From Spodoptera frugiperda (taxonomy: Eukaryota; Arthropoda; Insecta; Lepidoptera; Noctuidae): DNA of 64,000 bases. The translations under genes and the position numbers were made by a program. Under the pieces are notes generated by a model, which was not told the DNA's origin, made no database searches, and worked only from the letters and a program-made list of their open reading frames with translations. Numbering within the stretch: the stretch's first letter is position 1; the number at the start of each line of letters is the position of its first letter. Below are positions 34,563-46,627 of this stretch, piece after piece. The stretch is taken from assembly GCF_023101765.2 (NCBI RefSeq), contig NC_064226.1, positions 5,572,001 to 5,636,000 on the forward strand, read 5' to 3'.

Positions 34563-34755
34563 CCTCTACCATGAGTTTAAAGTAATACTATAAGTCGATA
34601 CTCGATAGTGACGACGTAAATTTTTTCTGCCAAATTTTAGTTCCATAAGTGACCGATAGAGGCGCTGCAAAATTTGGCATAGCAAATTTTTAAGTCGTTG
34701 CTGTCGACGGTCGAAAGTAAATATTAAGTTACTTGCTTTGAACTCATGGTAGAGG
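34563..34755. mobile_element. 193-bp foldback MITE with GTA duplication
   Basis: Ends begin CCTCTACCATGAGTT on both strands and continue as inverted repeats for about 23 bp with two mismatches. Inside, aaattttttctgcc…aaatttt pairs with aaaatttggcatagcaaatt, so most of the element can fold back. GTA flanks both sides (34560-34562 and 34756-34758). No coding capacity. Confidence 0.75.
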
Positions 34756-34758
34756 GTA

Positions 34759-37274
34759 GTGTTCACTTTGTATGTACCTCGAGTACGTAAAGCGACAGAC
34801 GCAATTCTCCAGAGTCTCTAGACGATGTCTTGTCCAACAAGAAGGGGCGTGTGTAGTGTATATGTTTCCCATTGTTTCGGCAAAGAAAACAAAGCTTTGG
34901 GTATAGATGTAGAGAGGACTGGATGTCTCGCAAGTCCAAGAGAGCAATCCTAAATAATTCGGTAGTTTTGGGGAAGATTGTTTAAGGCATTTTATCTTAA
35001 CAGTTTTATATGAATCAATTTAAAATGGAACATGATTTTCTGGCAACAAACTTGGTCTGGTGAAATGAATTAGAATACTACTAGTAGATCCAATAATAGC
35101 ACATAATTTTGCACGTTTAAACTCATCATACTTATTGTAGCACGGTCTTCATATTAAAAGTCAAGAAATGACTGTGATGTTAACGGTTCTTTTAAGTGAG
35201 GAAAATCATCCAATGACTTCTCCCACCTTGGATGACGCTAGAGGGAATGTCAGACTCTTAGCGTCTAAAAACCACCCCGTTTCTACTTGGTTTTCGAACG
35301 GGAGCCATGGTAAAATCGCTAGGTAGTCCGCAGCATGATCAGGAAATGTTAACAGTTATATGCAGATAAATATGCGACATCTAGACCCTCTAACCAAACA
35401 TCGGTAACAAACAAAACAGTTCCAAGATCTCATTCAATCTCAGCATGCCCCTCATTTGGAACGATAACGCAAGCTACTTACCACACGACTCCACCTATTC
35501 CTCGTATACCACCCATAATTAATTAAACCTCATTAATGTTGACTTCATTCTTTCCCGATTATCATTTGTTTCGTCCAAGTTTGGCCCGGAAAAATACATT
35601 ACGGGCGTCCCTTGCATTAGTCTTCGTCGCCTTTGGTACCGACGTTAATTAATATCGAGTACCCTTCTGTTTCTACCGTTCTTTGAATTATGTCTTTATT
35701 TTAACGTTATCTATTTCGTATTTAGGTTATTTTATCGTTGAGAAAGTTTATTGAATTGTTTTTAGCTTGGAAGTAGGTGAAATTGGTTTTTTTATAATGT
35801 ATATTATGTGTAATTGGTTTGATAATTTGTGTTTTGTAAAAATAAATGATTTAGGTTTTATAAAGTTAATTTTTTTTATGACATGAAAATAAAGTCGTTC
35901 GCTTCTTTGAAATTTTATAGGGGTGACAGAAAATAAAACATTGTATAAGCTACACTTATTGAATTTAACTGTATAAGACGGGACTACACAAAAACAACTT
36001 GAAACTTAGTTTCCAACAAATTATTTCTTCTCCACGAACCTAAAAAAATCAAACACCCTATTGGTTTAAAACCTCCATAAAGCCAACCACAACAACTCCC
36101 TTATCACAACCAACCAAATACATTATTGCTTCATAACGATAAATTGTCATCGGAACACAATTGGCAAAACTCGGTCATCTGTGAGTGTGGCCATCCAAAT
36201 TGTGGCCGTAAGCAGCTTTGGTTAGGTCGAGTGCTCACTGTACGTATTGTGTTGCCTTGCAGTGGACATCGCTCAGTTCAGCTTCGGCTATAGGCCGTCG
36301 ATCGATAGTCAACTGCTTATTGAATGGGATTATCGGTATTGTTTGTGCTACTTCGATGTAAGTGATCGGTGGTTGTGTACACAGCTTTTGAATCTGATTT
36401 CGTAGCTGTTTTGGAGATTAAGGACTGGTTGGAACTGGTTGTAGGGAATTAGGATTTGTTGGGGATTATACGTGTGTGTATGTACAATGTTCGTGTTTTC
36501 GATATATCGACACGTCCTAAGTATAAGTAAGTAACTGAAAAAGTTAAATTTTACAGGAGAGCGAATTTAAGATTGCAAAAATTATAAATTGTCATATCTT
36601 TGTCATTTTAAGGATTTATAGTTTGAAATTTGGTAACTGAGTTTAAAATTAAGTACAGTTTATGTTTACAAGGAATTTTTGTTTGTAAAGGTTTATGGTT
36701 TTGTTTTATAACACATAGATAATTTTACTCCGGTCTTAGAATGTATCAAAATACTCTAACTGCCACATCCACATTTTTTCAATGGAATATTTATCCTTGT
36801 AAATGCTTTAACTGCCAGATACTTACTTTTGACTGGATATTACAATGAATGTATTTTATGTAACGGTTAGTTACCTATTTTATCACCGTGATTACAACAC
36901 TAATGTTATTAATGTAACTAAATTTTATTAACTATTTTTTAATAAATCTTGTTATTTTGAAGTAAAAGGCTTAAGATACTTGATTTATTTTTATTAGGAA
37001 TCAAATTAAAAACCAGATAGCAAGTAGAAAAACGAACAAAGGTCATTTTAGTACAAATTCGAAAGTGCGGCCAAAATGAAAACATATAATAATCTGTTAG
37101 TACTTGACTCCTTGAGCATTTTTTATTATGGCACCAAAACTGGGAAACCAATAACTTCGGTTTTATCCAGGGTTAAAATATATCATTTTGCGGTCATTTT
37201 CGGAAAGATTATTGTAACAATAATGGGTTATAGTATATAGTTATATTATATAGTTATGGAAAGAAAGTAAATTA
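34759..37274. other. Gene desert
   Basis: Only the type A repeat at 35200 is recognised. 34440-34950 outside the MITE and 36170-36310 are GC-richer but unidentified. Confidence 0.45.
35200..35341 (-). repeat. Type A repeat, 3' part
   Basis: gaaaatcatccaatgacttc… tgtcagactctta… aggtagtccgcagcatga. Confidence 0.8.
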
Positions 37275-37879
37275 TAAAGGATGGAACGGCTGACATTTGT
37301 CGGGCATGTCATCGCCCAGGGGAATCCATTCGACACATAATTTCGGGTTGTTCTCACTTAGCTAACGGAGAGTACTTGCATAGACACAATCTTGTAGCCA
37401 GGATTATTCATCAACAACTTGCTTTAAAATACTAACTTATTGAAACTGAAGTGCCGAATTATAAGTATCTACCTGACTCAGTTCTTGAAAATGGAGATGT
37501 CACACTGTATTGGGATCGAACTATCATCACAGACAGGACAGTTGTTGCTAACAAACCTGACATTGTGGTGATAGATCGACCAAGCCGTCGCATAATGATA
37601 ATTGATATAACAATCCCACAAGTCGAGAATTTCCCGAAAGCTGAAAAAGATAAAGCCAGTAAATATCTTGATTTAGTTTATAAGGTTGTCGACATGGGGG
37701 ATATAGATTTGGCAATAATTGTGCCGATAGTCGTATCTGCCAATTGCCTCAAAGCTGAAAGCCTCGACCAACATCTGAGTAGGCTAAAGTTAGACGGTTG
37801 GATCAAGAGCCTGATGCAGAAGGCAGTACTTCTGGACACAGCGCGTATTGTCCAGAAATTCCTCTCTCTTGAGCCCTGA
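37275..37879 (+). pseudogene. C-terminal part of an R4/R2-like LINE protein: CCHC finger and restriction-like endonuclease
   Basis: Reading from about 37275: GTADICRACHRPGESIRHII then SGC, a C-x2-C-x8-H-x4-C zinc finger at 37298-37351, followed by YLHRHNLVARIIHQQLALKY. An in-frame TAA at 37433-37435 interrupts it. The frame then continues through KPDIVVIDRPSRRIMIID, a KPD-x14-D restriction-like endonuclease motif near 37550-37615, to the stop at 37877-37879. A CCHC finger followed by a restriction-like endonuclease marks R2/R4/NeSL-type LINEs, which nick their DNA target with this domain. The reverse transcriptase part is missing (5' truncated). Apart from one stop the frame is clean, so decay is slight. 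An internal start at the GTG of 37451 would miss the zinc finger and is not the real start. Confidence 0.85.
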
Positions 37880-38008
37880 CCGCCGGTAGCTTGGATTTAC
37901 TGGTGGGCTACTGCTTTTTATATTTTTAAATGTTTCTTTTTTCTTATTTAAAATTTTCTAATTAAATATTTCTAAATCTAATCAACAAGTAAGGTAAATA
38001 AATAAATG
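37880..38008 (+). repeat. 3' UTR and AAAT-rich tail of the R4/R2-like LINE
   Basis: cgccggtagcttggattt… ggtgggctactgctttttat, shared with 21389-21517, ending aaataaataaatga. A gggttatag match lies on both sides (near 37224 and 38018), but it is too short and badly placed to be sure of a target duplication. Confidence 0.8.
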
Positions 38009-38104
38009 AAAATTAAGGGTTATAGGTTGAATAGGAAGGTCCAGGTAGCTGCCGTTTAACGTTTAACGCGGTAACGATTACCGGATAAACGGCCCGCTTC
38101 GTTG

Positions 38105-38430
38105 TTTTTTTTGATATGGGCAAAATCATCCTATGGCTTCTCCCGCCTTGAGTGAGGTGAGAGGAAGTGTCAGACTCTTACTGACTAAAAATTACCCCAT
38201 TCCTACTCCTGCTCTTCGATCTGGAGCCTCAGTACCCCGCTAGTCAGTCCGTAGCTCCGGGTCAGGCTTGACTGGACCTCATCTGTGGTAGTCGTTTCTG
38301 GTTCTGGAAGGGCAGGGTTCCGGAAGAGCTTGATCGCCTACCGCAGACCCGTGCTTACGATGGCCGAAGATCATCTCGCGATCCCCGACGCCAGGAGTGT
38401 CTCGCGCAATGACTACGGCATGACGTGGTT
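38105..38430 (-). mobile_element. Type A repeat, minus copy of a head-to-head pair
   Basis: T-run at 38105-38112, then aaaatcatcctatggcttct, and on to gccgaagatcatctcgcgat. Its reverse complement matches 38940-39240 over about 280 bp. It is GC-rich beyond 38280. Confidence 0.8.
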
Positions 38431-38939
38431 CATTCCTCCTCCTTAGCTGGCATGACTGCCTCGCAAAAGGTGGAAACGGCATCCCAGTTCTTCTCGCTCG
38501 ATCATACTCAGGGTATGATCGAGATCGATCGATCGTCGGCGTAGCGACGGCGCCGAACCTGATGCGGCACCCAACTCGGGAGCTGCTCACGTCTCAAAGG
38601 CAGTCCGGGTGATCTGTGGATATCGCACGATCTCCGAGGAGGCGGCAGCTTGCCGGATGACCGCCGTAGGATCTGGAGCCGAAAGCGTTTCAGTTTGCGC
38701 GCTGATGTGCGTCGTCAGGGCTAATCTCCGCTGCCGTGCCAGATTAGTGCGTTCCGGGACGAGGTCCAGCATGATATCATGGGCTTGCTGTTATTGCAGC
38801 AGTGAGTCCTCTCTAAGAGGAGCGGCTTGAGAGACGCTATACCGCCTGACACAGGTACTTGCCAGGGATGGGACTTTCGGTAGGTGTCTGTTTCTGATAA
38901 GGTGGGAGGAAACGTCTGGATGTAGTCGACGATGTAACC
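38431..38939. mobile_element. GC-rich centre between two inverted type A copies
   Basis: Markedly GC-rich against the AT-rich surroundings, with a stem CTCGATCATAC/GTATGATCGAG at 38497-38523 and GATC repeats. Minus-strand frames of 61-77 codons exist, but no family was recognised. It is probably the inner part of the long form of repeat A. Confidence 0.45.
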
Positions 38940-39240
38940 GGATGTCACAGCCATCGCGGAAGATACTCCTGGCGTCGGGGATCGCGAGATGATCTTCGGC
39001 CATTGTAAGCACGGGCCTGCGGACGGCGACCAAGGTCGCTGCCCTTCCGGAACCAGACCCGAACGAACGGCGCCTCGCGTTCCGCGCGTGCCTCAAACAG
39101 CCATCAGACTACCACAGAGAAAGTCCCGACCAGGAGCTGCAGACTGCTAGCGGTGGTTTTTAGTCAGTAAGAGTCTGACACTCCCTCTCGCCTCGCCCGA
39201 GGCGGGAGAAGCCAGGGGAATATTTTCCACCCTTAAAAAA
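38940..39240 (+). mobile_element. Type A repeat, plus copy of a head-to-head pair
   Basis: ctggcgtcggggatcgcgag… ctgacactccctctcgcctc… attttccaccctt plus a run of A. Confidence 0.8.
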
Positions 39241-39719
39241 GGTGTAAAACTGTTCACATGATCACAAACACTTGCAATTTGTAGCATTTGTAGTGTACTG
39301 AACTATCTGAAAACAATCAAAATCAGATTAAACATCATTGTTTACGATAAATAATTATTAGCATAACTATGTAAGTGTATAGATAAATATTTATATTCTA
39401 GTTGAATTCCAATGTATAACGATGTATAAGTTAGTTAATTACCTTAATTTTACGCGATATCCATGGAATAAGTAGTTAAGTGCCTAGATACATTTTACAA
39501 TTAAAATTGAATCCAGTGTATAAATGTGTAACTACGTAGATACACACTTATGCACCGGGAATGGCTAAAATTCCATAATAATTATCATTAGGACTTACCT
39601 TGTCTAGGTGACGAATAAATCTCATTTGGTGGTGACATGGTGAGATTCTGTCGCCTTTTAATTGCATTTTGCTTTAACGATACTAAGAATTTATAGCGTT
39701 CACTATATTAATAAAATAT

Positions 39720-39815
39720 AACGCACCGCTCGCGCGTGCCGCTCGCTGTTACCGCGAAGAATTGAGCGAGCGGCAGATGCCCGCACCCCGCGTCTCGATC
39801 CCCCCGCGTACTACT
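39720..39815. other. CpG-rich patch with an 11-bp stem
   Basis: Strongly GC-rich against the flanks. TGCCGCTCGCT (39737-39747) pairs perfectly with AGCGAGCGGCA (39765-39775) over a 17-base loop. No open frame of note. It may be conserved non-coding DNA or a small hairpin RNA; neither is shown. Confidence 0.4.
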
Positions 39816-42469
39816 ATTTAACTGGAACTTACATCTTTGTACGTTGTATTTATTTCCTAGCTAATTCAGATAAATACTTATGCGTCTGAAAAAAACCATG
39901 TTCGGCTGTTACAATTTTTTTGATATTTTTTTATTGGATAGATACAGGTACGTTGAAGCTAAAAATGCAATAAAAACCATTTCGTGTATCAGGCAGATAC
40001 ATACTTATACTTAGCGGGTGTCGATATGTATTTCTGCTCTATCGTGATAAATTATTCTTCATTCCTTACTATCATTACAAATGTTCATTCATTCTTCTTT
40101 AGAAGCGACGCCCACACCACTAACCATTTATTCTGTAAGAGATTCCTAAATGCCTATGCCTGTTAGTAATAAATCTAAAACCGTCTGATATTTCAATTCA
40201 AATTCATATTTTAATTTTAGCCCACACACCATCAATTACTTAGAAAATATAAAAAAAACAACATCAACTTCAAAACCACGATTTATATCTACCCCTCTCA
40301 GATACGATACACAGTAATTTACGAGCACATCTCACTTTAATTTGCGATGAAGACTTCGTAAGATATTTATTACCAAAACTCGGATATTGTAATATACTTA
40401 CTTTATATTATTATGTATAACACCACAACCTGAGTTTAAGTACTTGATCATAAGCAAGTTGCAAAGTATTTATATTGGTATCATAAATTTATAAAGAAGT
40501 GGAGAATGTACGCACAAGCATCTTCGCTTAATAATGAGATGAAATACTCCGAATGCCTAAACAACTTGACAAGGAAAGTTGGTGTAGACTTGCGTAATTA
40601 TGTTAATATAACTAATGTAGAGTAGAAATTTAATGTATAACGAAACTCGTCAAACGGTGTTTTGTATAAATTATGGCTAGATAAGCTATAAAAGGAGGTT
40701 TGGTTAAACATTTTACGATGTAGAAACTAAATTTAGTCGTTAAACTGAATACATCTCAGATGAAATCAGAGCGATCTCACACTTATACATAATATTATAT
40801 ATTTTAAAGTTTGTTTTCTTTTATATTTGGATGTTTTTCCGTCAATCACGCTGAAACTACTGAACAGATATTGATAAAATTTGGTATACAGACAGGGTAT
40901 GGGCTGACTTGGGACACATTTTCTTCTCCGGCGGCAGAATCTAGTCCAAACAAAATCACCTCTTATTCAAATTAATTTTAATTCAAAAAAATCAAAGATG
41001 TTCTTAAGATTTAATTAAACCAATTTTTCACTAAGTTGATAACTAAGTTAAAACAAATTTTCGCCAGTTATTTTATTTGTTTCAATGGAGTAAATATTAA
41101 CTTTATCCTGGGATCAACTTCTTAAATTCAAATTCTACGCATCAACCCATGTTCATTACCAAGATGGACTATCTAGCTTTAAGTTATGCCGTACTTCAAA
41201 CTTTATAAAACTACACACAATTTAAAAACACCATCAACACAACACTGAGCTGAAATCTCGAGCTAATTAAAGCTAATTCAACAAGGGTAGACTATTTACC
41301 TAATTCAGAGCAATTGTAAGGCGTGTTGAGACGACGCTCGATGTTCGCCAGCGCGACTGACCCATTTAGTTTCACCGTCTGTTGCCGACTCTGATTAACT
41401 TCCTGTTTCCAATTTATATTAAATAATCCCTTTTGTTTATAGCGCTGTTTCGAACGCAGTAATCATGTTCCGGACACGAAGTAAGAGCCCAGTCAATCTG
41501 CCTTCTTGTTCCCGAATTATTAGACAAATGCTAATAAGATTTCCTAGGAAACTGCCTCAACTTTTTCACTGTTGATGTTTATTGGACATTGATTATTTTA
41601 TTCGGGAATAAAAGTCTGTTTATTTATTTTGTTTATTTGTTTCGATGCTGTTTTTACGTTATCTATTTCAAAGTTAATTCTCCGTATTTTCTTTTCTGCT
41701 TGATGATTCGTTCGATGTTTGATGGAAATGTGCCAAGCTCGCATCCAAATTACTATCTCCACTCTCCCCTACGAAATAAAACAAATGATACACAATAACA
41801 TCCACATATAATATGAAATCTAGATAAAGAACTATTCTCCACAAAAACCGATAGTTCAAAACAAAAGAGAAACCGCAGTTAAGGAAATAAGTCACGTACA
41901 ACACTAGTTACGCATCTATGTAGATAGTTGGCAACTTTCGGACCTTTTCAGGCGAAAGTGAATGATCTAAAAAGTTTTTACAAACATATTGGCCCTCATT
42001 GCCGTTTCGGAGAACTCGGTAACGAGTTCACTTCCCTGATTGATGAATGTGACTACTCGACAAGCCGAAACAAGTACTGATAACGTTACGTGGGGCATTA
42101 ATATCGGGAAACGTTCCCCGGACGATAAAATATTGTTCCCGATTATTTATTTTGTTTGATGGAACAAAGCCATTGAGGCTGTCGTGTCACTGAAAGGCCG
42201 AATATGGGCTGTGTTCCGCAGATTTAAAAAATGGTTAGCTTTATTGAATGGGCTATTGTGACCCTCATCTACATTATTTTCAATGTTGCCTATATTTTCG
42301 TGTTGAGAGATGACTCTGTTGAACCTAAACACTTGTATAAACGTACCCGTGCGATTAATTTTGCGTGTCTGGGTGCTAAATTTGTTTAATTTAGTACTTG
42401 TATATGAAATTGTAAACGTAATTGTTGTTGCTTTTATTTTTTTTAAGCACGATTTATCACTCTTCTAAA
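39816..42469. other. Gene desert
   Basis: AT-rich with one type D fragment. GC-richer patches at 41330-41400 and 41990-42140, the latter with GAACTCG…CGAGTTC and GGGAAACGTTCCC. Confidence 0.4.
40820..40916 (+). repeat. Type D repeat, truncated
   Basis: tttccgtcaatcacgctgaa, actactgaacagata, ggtatacagacagggtatgg. Confidence 0.65.
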
Positions 42470-42610
42470 AGCAATCTTTCCAATCCTTCTTAAAGTTTTC
42501 ACTCCCAAAAGGCCGGCAACGCACTTGTATCGCCTCTGATGTTTCGGGTGTGCATGGGCGGCGGCGGTTGCTTACCATCAGGTGATCCATCTGCTCGTTT
42601 ACCGGATTCA
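42470..42610 (+). repeat. Type B repeat
   Basis: ggccggcaacgcacttgtat… catgggcggcggcggttgct… ctgctcgtttaccgg. Confidence 0.75.
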
Positions 42611-44090
42611 CCAAAAATAAAAGCAATATTAAAGATTTAAGCGCTTCATGACAATCAAAGACAAGTCTTAACGTAGCTGACAAAAAGAAAATAAATGAAC
42701 AACCCAATCTCTTGAAAATAGCTTTTAAAAACACTGTCGCCTACTAATTATGGATGTAGATATAACTTTGTAGGAAATCTGTCTTTCCCTATTAATCTTT
42801 CGAAACAGAAATTGAAAATCAAGGATGGCAGGTTGAGGAAAAAGCGAACGTTTTTCCACGACGAATTAATTAGTGCGCCGGTCGGGGTGCCGTTGAAGCT
42901 CGCTATGGCCTTTCGATTCTTTTTAAAACTACGCTATGTGGGTGAATCGGCGGTAACGCAATCTGTGACGTGACAATGGCATTTTCTTTCCCCTATTTTT
43001 GTGACTAGGCTGTTATTCTTTGATAGGCTTTTGTTATTGTATAATGTTATTGTTATGTTGGTGTGATATTAATTTGATGTAGATGCTAACGTTGAAGATG
43101 TCGTATAGAACAGTCACAGTAATAATGAAAATAAAACTAAACAAACACTAACTTATTAACCGTAATTGTAGTTATTTCAAGGTGAATGAATAACATATTC
43201 CAACTTAAATTCTTGACTTCATACTATTAACACAGCTAGCAGCAATTGATTGTACATATAACTACTTACCCAAACTATACCTAGGTTTTTTTTTGAGGGC
43301 GGAAAATCATTCAATGACTTCTACCCAGTGACTTCTCCCGCCTTGGGCGAGGTGATAGGAAGTGTCAGTGTCTTACTGCCTAAAGACCACCCGGTCTCAA
43401 TCCTGCATTTTGAGCCGGAGCCTTAGAAAAACCGCTAGGAAATCCGCAGCTCCAGATCAGACAACATAAAGCTACTTAAATTCTATCTTCTATTTCTTAC
43501 TAACATTAACACAACTAGCAGCAATTGTACAACATACATACCTGCTACTACCTAACTAAACTATAGATATAAGTGAGTAATTCCGGGTACCCTTTCCAGT
43601 AACGTTGGTAAGTTAAAATATTGCTTATTTATAGAGATTGTTTCTGCAGAGATGTTTTGTTTAGACCCTTTTGTAAGTGGAGAGATAAACGTTTCCGATT
43701 ACTTTTGCGGTATGATAGCGATAGGGCCCGCGATCTGGCGCCGTGTAAATCAACCACCCCCTAGCTGATAACGGGAGCAAAATTTCGCTGTAAATCATAC
43801 ATTTGTTTTCGTTAAAGGAAGATTGTGAAGAGAATATTAAACGTTATCATACGATTTGTTAACTTTTTATTTTGGAAGATATTTTTATTATAAGGTATTT
43901 TACTAAGAGTGAAACAATGGAATGTGTGTCATCATCGTCATTAGCCGGAATACACGAATTGTTAAAAGAAAATTCATTTTATAGGGCATAGGGCACCCCA
44001 TGTTTGGCAAGCGGCTTGGGAATCACATTTAGGTAAATGGAATTTTGGACATTGTTTCTTCCTATCACTGGTCATTGCCATATATTGGGA
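42611..44090. other. Gene desert with a CpG patch
   Basis: 42860-42985 is CpG-rich (gcgccggtcggggtgccgtt and neighbours). The type A repeat at 43286 is the only family recognised. Confidence 0.4.
43286..43460 (-). repeat. Type A repeat, 3' part
   Basis: T-run, gagggcggaaaatcattcaa; a small internal duplication of gtgacttct; ends near aatccgcagctcc. Confidence 0.8.
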
Positions 44091-44235
44091 GGTAAGCGTA
44101 TTGCCATATACTGGGCACAATTCAAGACTCCATGCTACTACAGAGATATTTTCGAAAAACCGAAAAAGCCCATTAACCTTACCACTTTTCTTATTGCTTT
44201 TAATCGCACTCGAAGCCCCATCCCGGCAGTATGTG
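44091..44235 (-). mobile_element. tRNA-derived SINE (type E), head half, not interrupted
   Basis: attgccatatactgggcaca, attcaagactccatgctact, aaaaaccgaaaaagccca, then a diverged head with ccggcagtatg. It gives the empty site for the 725-bp MITE. Confidence 0.65.
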
Positions 44236-44605
44236 ATATAATAACTATTAACTACACACCAATATAAACACAGTATTAATCACATCCAATTCCCAATACC
44301 ATTTTCATATCCCACCCCTATTTCTTTGAAGTAACTGAAAACAGAACGTTAATGTCTATCGCTTGCTTATGTATACGGAGAGCATGCTGAGAGCCGCCAA
44401 CTCTGAATGATGGATGAACCGGGAATCCGACACTACTGATAATGTCTGCGAGGAACGATCTCCGGTCCTAATGAATTTTTCATAGATCTCTTAATGTGGC
44501 TCCCGGTTCCTTTGATGCAGTTTTGGTGATAAATGTGCGGTTCTGTGTGAACTCGGTCAAAGATTCTTCTGTTTGTTTGTTTGTTTTATTGTTGTATATA
44601 GGTAG

Positions 44606-44820
44606 ATTTAGGGTGCCTTTCCAAAGATGTGGTACGCTACGTTGCTGTAGATGCGTTTGCTTGCGCAATAATCATATTATTCATTGGTACACATAGCTTA
44701 GTACTGGTGGAAACGGACTCAGAGCTAAGACTAAGCACTTGTACGGTGGAACTGGACTTAGCTTATCTACGTTTTTTATTTGGAAATACTCGTGCTATGG
44801 ATATGGGCTATTGATATGTT
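44606..44820 (+). mobile_element. Type F MITE, diverged copy
   Basis: ctacgttgctgtagatgcgt, attggtacacatagcttagt, ggtggaaacggactcagagc. Confidence 0.65.
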
Positions 44821-45487
44821 GATTAAACTACGATCTTGAAATTGTAGTTTGCAAAATAAACCAAATCTCTTTTATATAAAGGAGGCCCATTGACACGGGT
44901 CGATGGTGGTTTTCGATGAGATCTAACAATAAGTTGAGACCTATTATAATTCTAAACAAGAACTAAAAGTCTGGAATCCGAAAAAATCTGAATTTTAACA
45001 ATAACAAATCGTGAATAACCATACCTATTATACACTTGTAACATAATAATAATTTAAAAGCATAAATGCGCAACTCCGGTTAACCAACAATATACACACA
45101 CGCTCATTAAAGCCAAATATGGATCAGGATGTAATTAGGAAAATCTAATTAAGATTAAGCGATTATGATATTCACGATGCTGCAGTGGTTAACTAACTGT
45201 GGCATGTACCAAACTAAGACTAATTTCTAGACTAAAGATGGCTGAATATTTGACTACTTAAGTGCCTAGTATAGTATAATTCAATTAAGGAAGCAGAGAG
45301 ACTAGTAATTGAATTGATGTTAGAGCACATAATTTGAACATAACACCAAATATTATAAAATCAAAATCCTGAATTTTCAAAAAACCGTCTACAAAGTCAG
45401 GTGGCATTAAAAAAGAATTCACTTGATAGCTCTTCTACTCTTTTCGTGGGTATCGTTGAACGGCTCCTACAGTCTAAACTACAGATC

Positions 45488-45525
45488 ATGTAAGTGTGGG
45501 AGACATGGTTCTCCCACACTTACAT
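45488..45525. repeat. Perfect 16-bp inverted repeat, 6-base loop
   Basis: ATGTAAGTGTGGGAGA, loop CATGGT, then the exact reverse complement. It lies just upstream of a type B repeat. Confidence 0.95.
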
Positions 45526-45539
45526 AACTTACTTATACT

Positions 45540-45740
45540 TTGCCACGAATGGGCCGGCCGGCTCGACTGGAGTGATACCACGGCCTCGCAGTAAACCGAC
45601 GTGAAACAACGCTTGCGTTGTGTGTGTGAGGTTACCGGAGGCCCAATTACCCTCCTTCCCAATCCCCGATTCCCGAACAACCCTTAAATTTCTAACCCCC
45701 AAAAGGCCGGCAACGCACTTGTAACGCCTCTGGTGTTTCA
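45540..45740 (+). repeat. Type B repeat, longer form
   Basis: ggccggccggctcgactgga… aaccgacgtgaaacaacgct… ggccggcaacgcacttgtaa, stopping at gtgtttcaag where a type H repeat begins. Confidence 0.75.
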
Positions 45741-45741
45741 A

Positions 45742-45828
45742 GTCAGGCGCGTATAAATAACTGTCTTGGATCCCGCAACGAAATAAAGAAGAAAATATAA
45801 TTAGAGGAGAAGAAAAACAATTACTAAT
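45742..45828 (-). repeat. Type H repeat, inverted
   Basis: aataactgtcttggatcccg, caacgaaataaagaag, gaggagaagaaaaac; adjoins the type B copy. Confidence 0.65.
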
Positions 45829-46257
45829 GATACTAAAACCTGTTCAAGACAACTGTAACTAATTTACTTGTACAAAAGCTATGTAAAAGAAGTTAAATAG
45901 TAAGCAAGCGGAAAATCCAGACTTCACAAACGACTTAAACACAAACAACGACACTTTAATACATGAAATTTAATTAAGTACTCGTTTAATTAGTTGTGTA
46001 CTCTCTTAATTGTATGAACAAAGTTACTACAAGTTACCCAGTGTATTCTTCTAAAGATGAATATTATAAATATAATTAAAACGCAACTTTCCTTGTAGTC
46101 AACGAAATTGTTTTAACAATTTGTAAGGAAAATCTTTTCATCGTATAGGTAATTATATTATAACTTTTGTGAAACATACTATATTACCTATTATGTTATC
46201 GGCCTACACACGTTGTGTGTGCTTCAGTACCAGCAGTCACCACGTCGTGTGTCGTGG

Positions 46258-46338
46258 AATGCTGCTCATAAATATGAGCCTTGAGCTTGAAACTAATCGA
46301 GTTCCTCGTCAAACAGTTACGTGAGTAACTGTGTTCAT
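46258..46338 (+). repeat. Type G repeat
   Basis: gctgctcataaatatgagcc, cttgaaactaatcgagttcc, tcgtcaaacagttacgtgag. Confidence 0.75.
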
Positions 46339-46391
46339 GTCTCTATCATGTATGTTGTCATGTAAAGTAAGGTAATTTGAAATTGATATTG

Positions 46392-46627
46392 TTTTTTTTT
46401 TATTTTGGAAAATCATCCAATCACTTCTTTGAGGACGAGGAGTGTCAGACTCTTACTGCCTAAAAACCATCCCGTTCCTACTCCTGCTTTTCTAGCCGGA
46501 GCCCCTGTAAACCTGCTATGTCGTCCGCGGCTTCCGATTAGGCATCAGCTCTTCTGGGCCCCATTTGTGGTGGTCTGATGGCTGTAAGAGGCGCGCGCGG
46601 GACGCGATGCGCCATACGCATGGGTCT
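46392..46627 (-). repeat. Type A repeat, longer copy
   Basis: T-run to gccatacgcatgggtct, including gggccccatttgtggtggtc and the GC-rich gcgcgcgcgggacgcgatgc segment. Confidence 0.8.

Noticed and set aside
37451..37879. A self-contained 142-codon gene
   Set aside because: It starts at GTG only because an in-frame stop lies just upstream; the reading clearly continues from a zinc-finger segment of a LINE protein.
37224..38026. gggttatag as target duplication of the longer LINE copy
   Set aside because: The left copy is not adjacent to recognisable element sequence and 9 bp in AT-rich DNA is weak.
38105..39240. DNA transposon with 280-bp terminal inverted repeats
   Set aside because: Single copies elsewhere end in poly-A and have a retroposition-type duplication, so an inverted pair of retroposed repeats is simpler.
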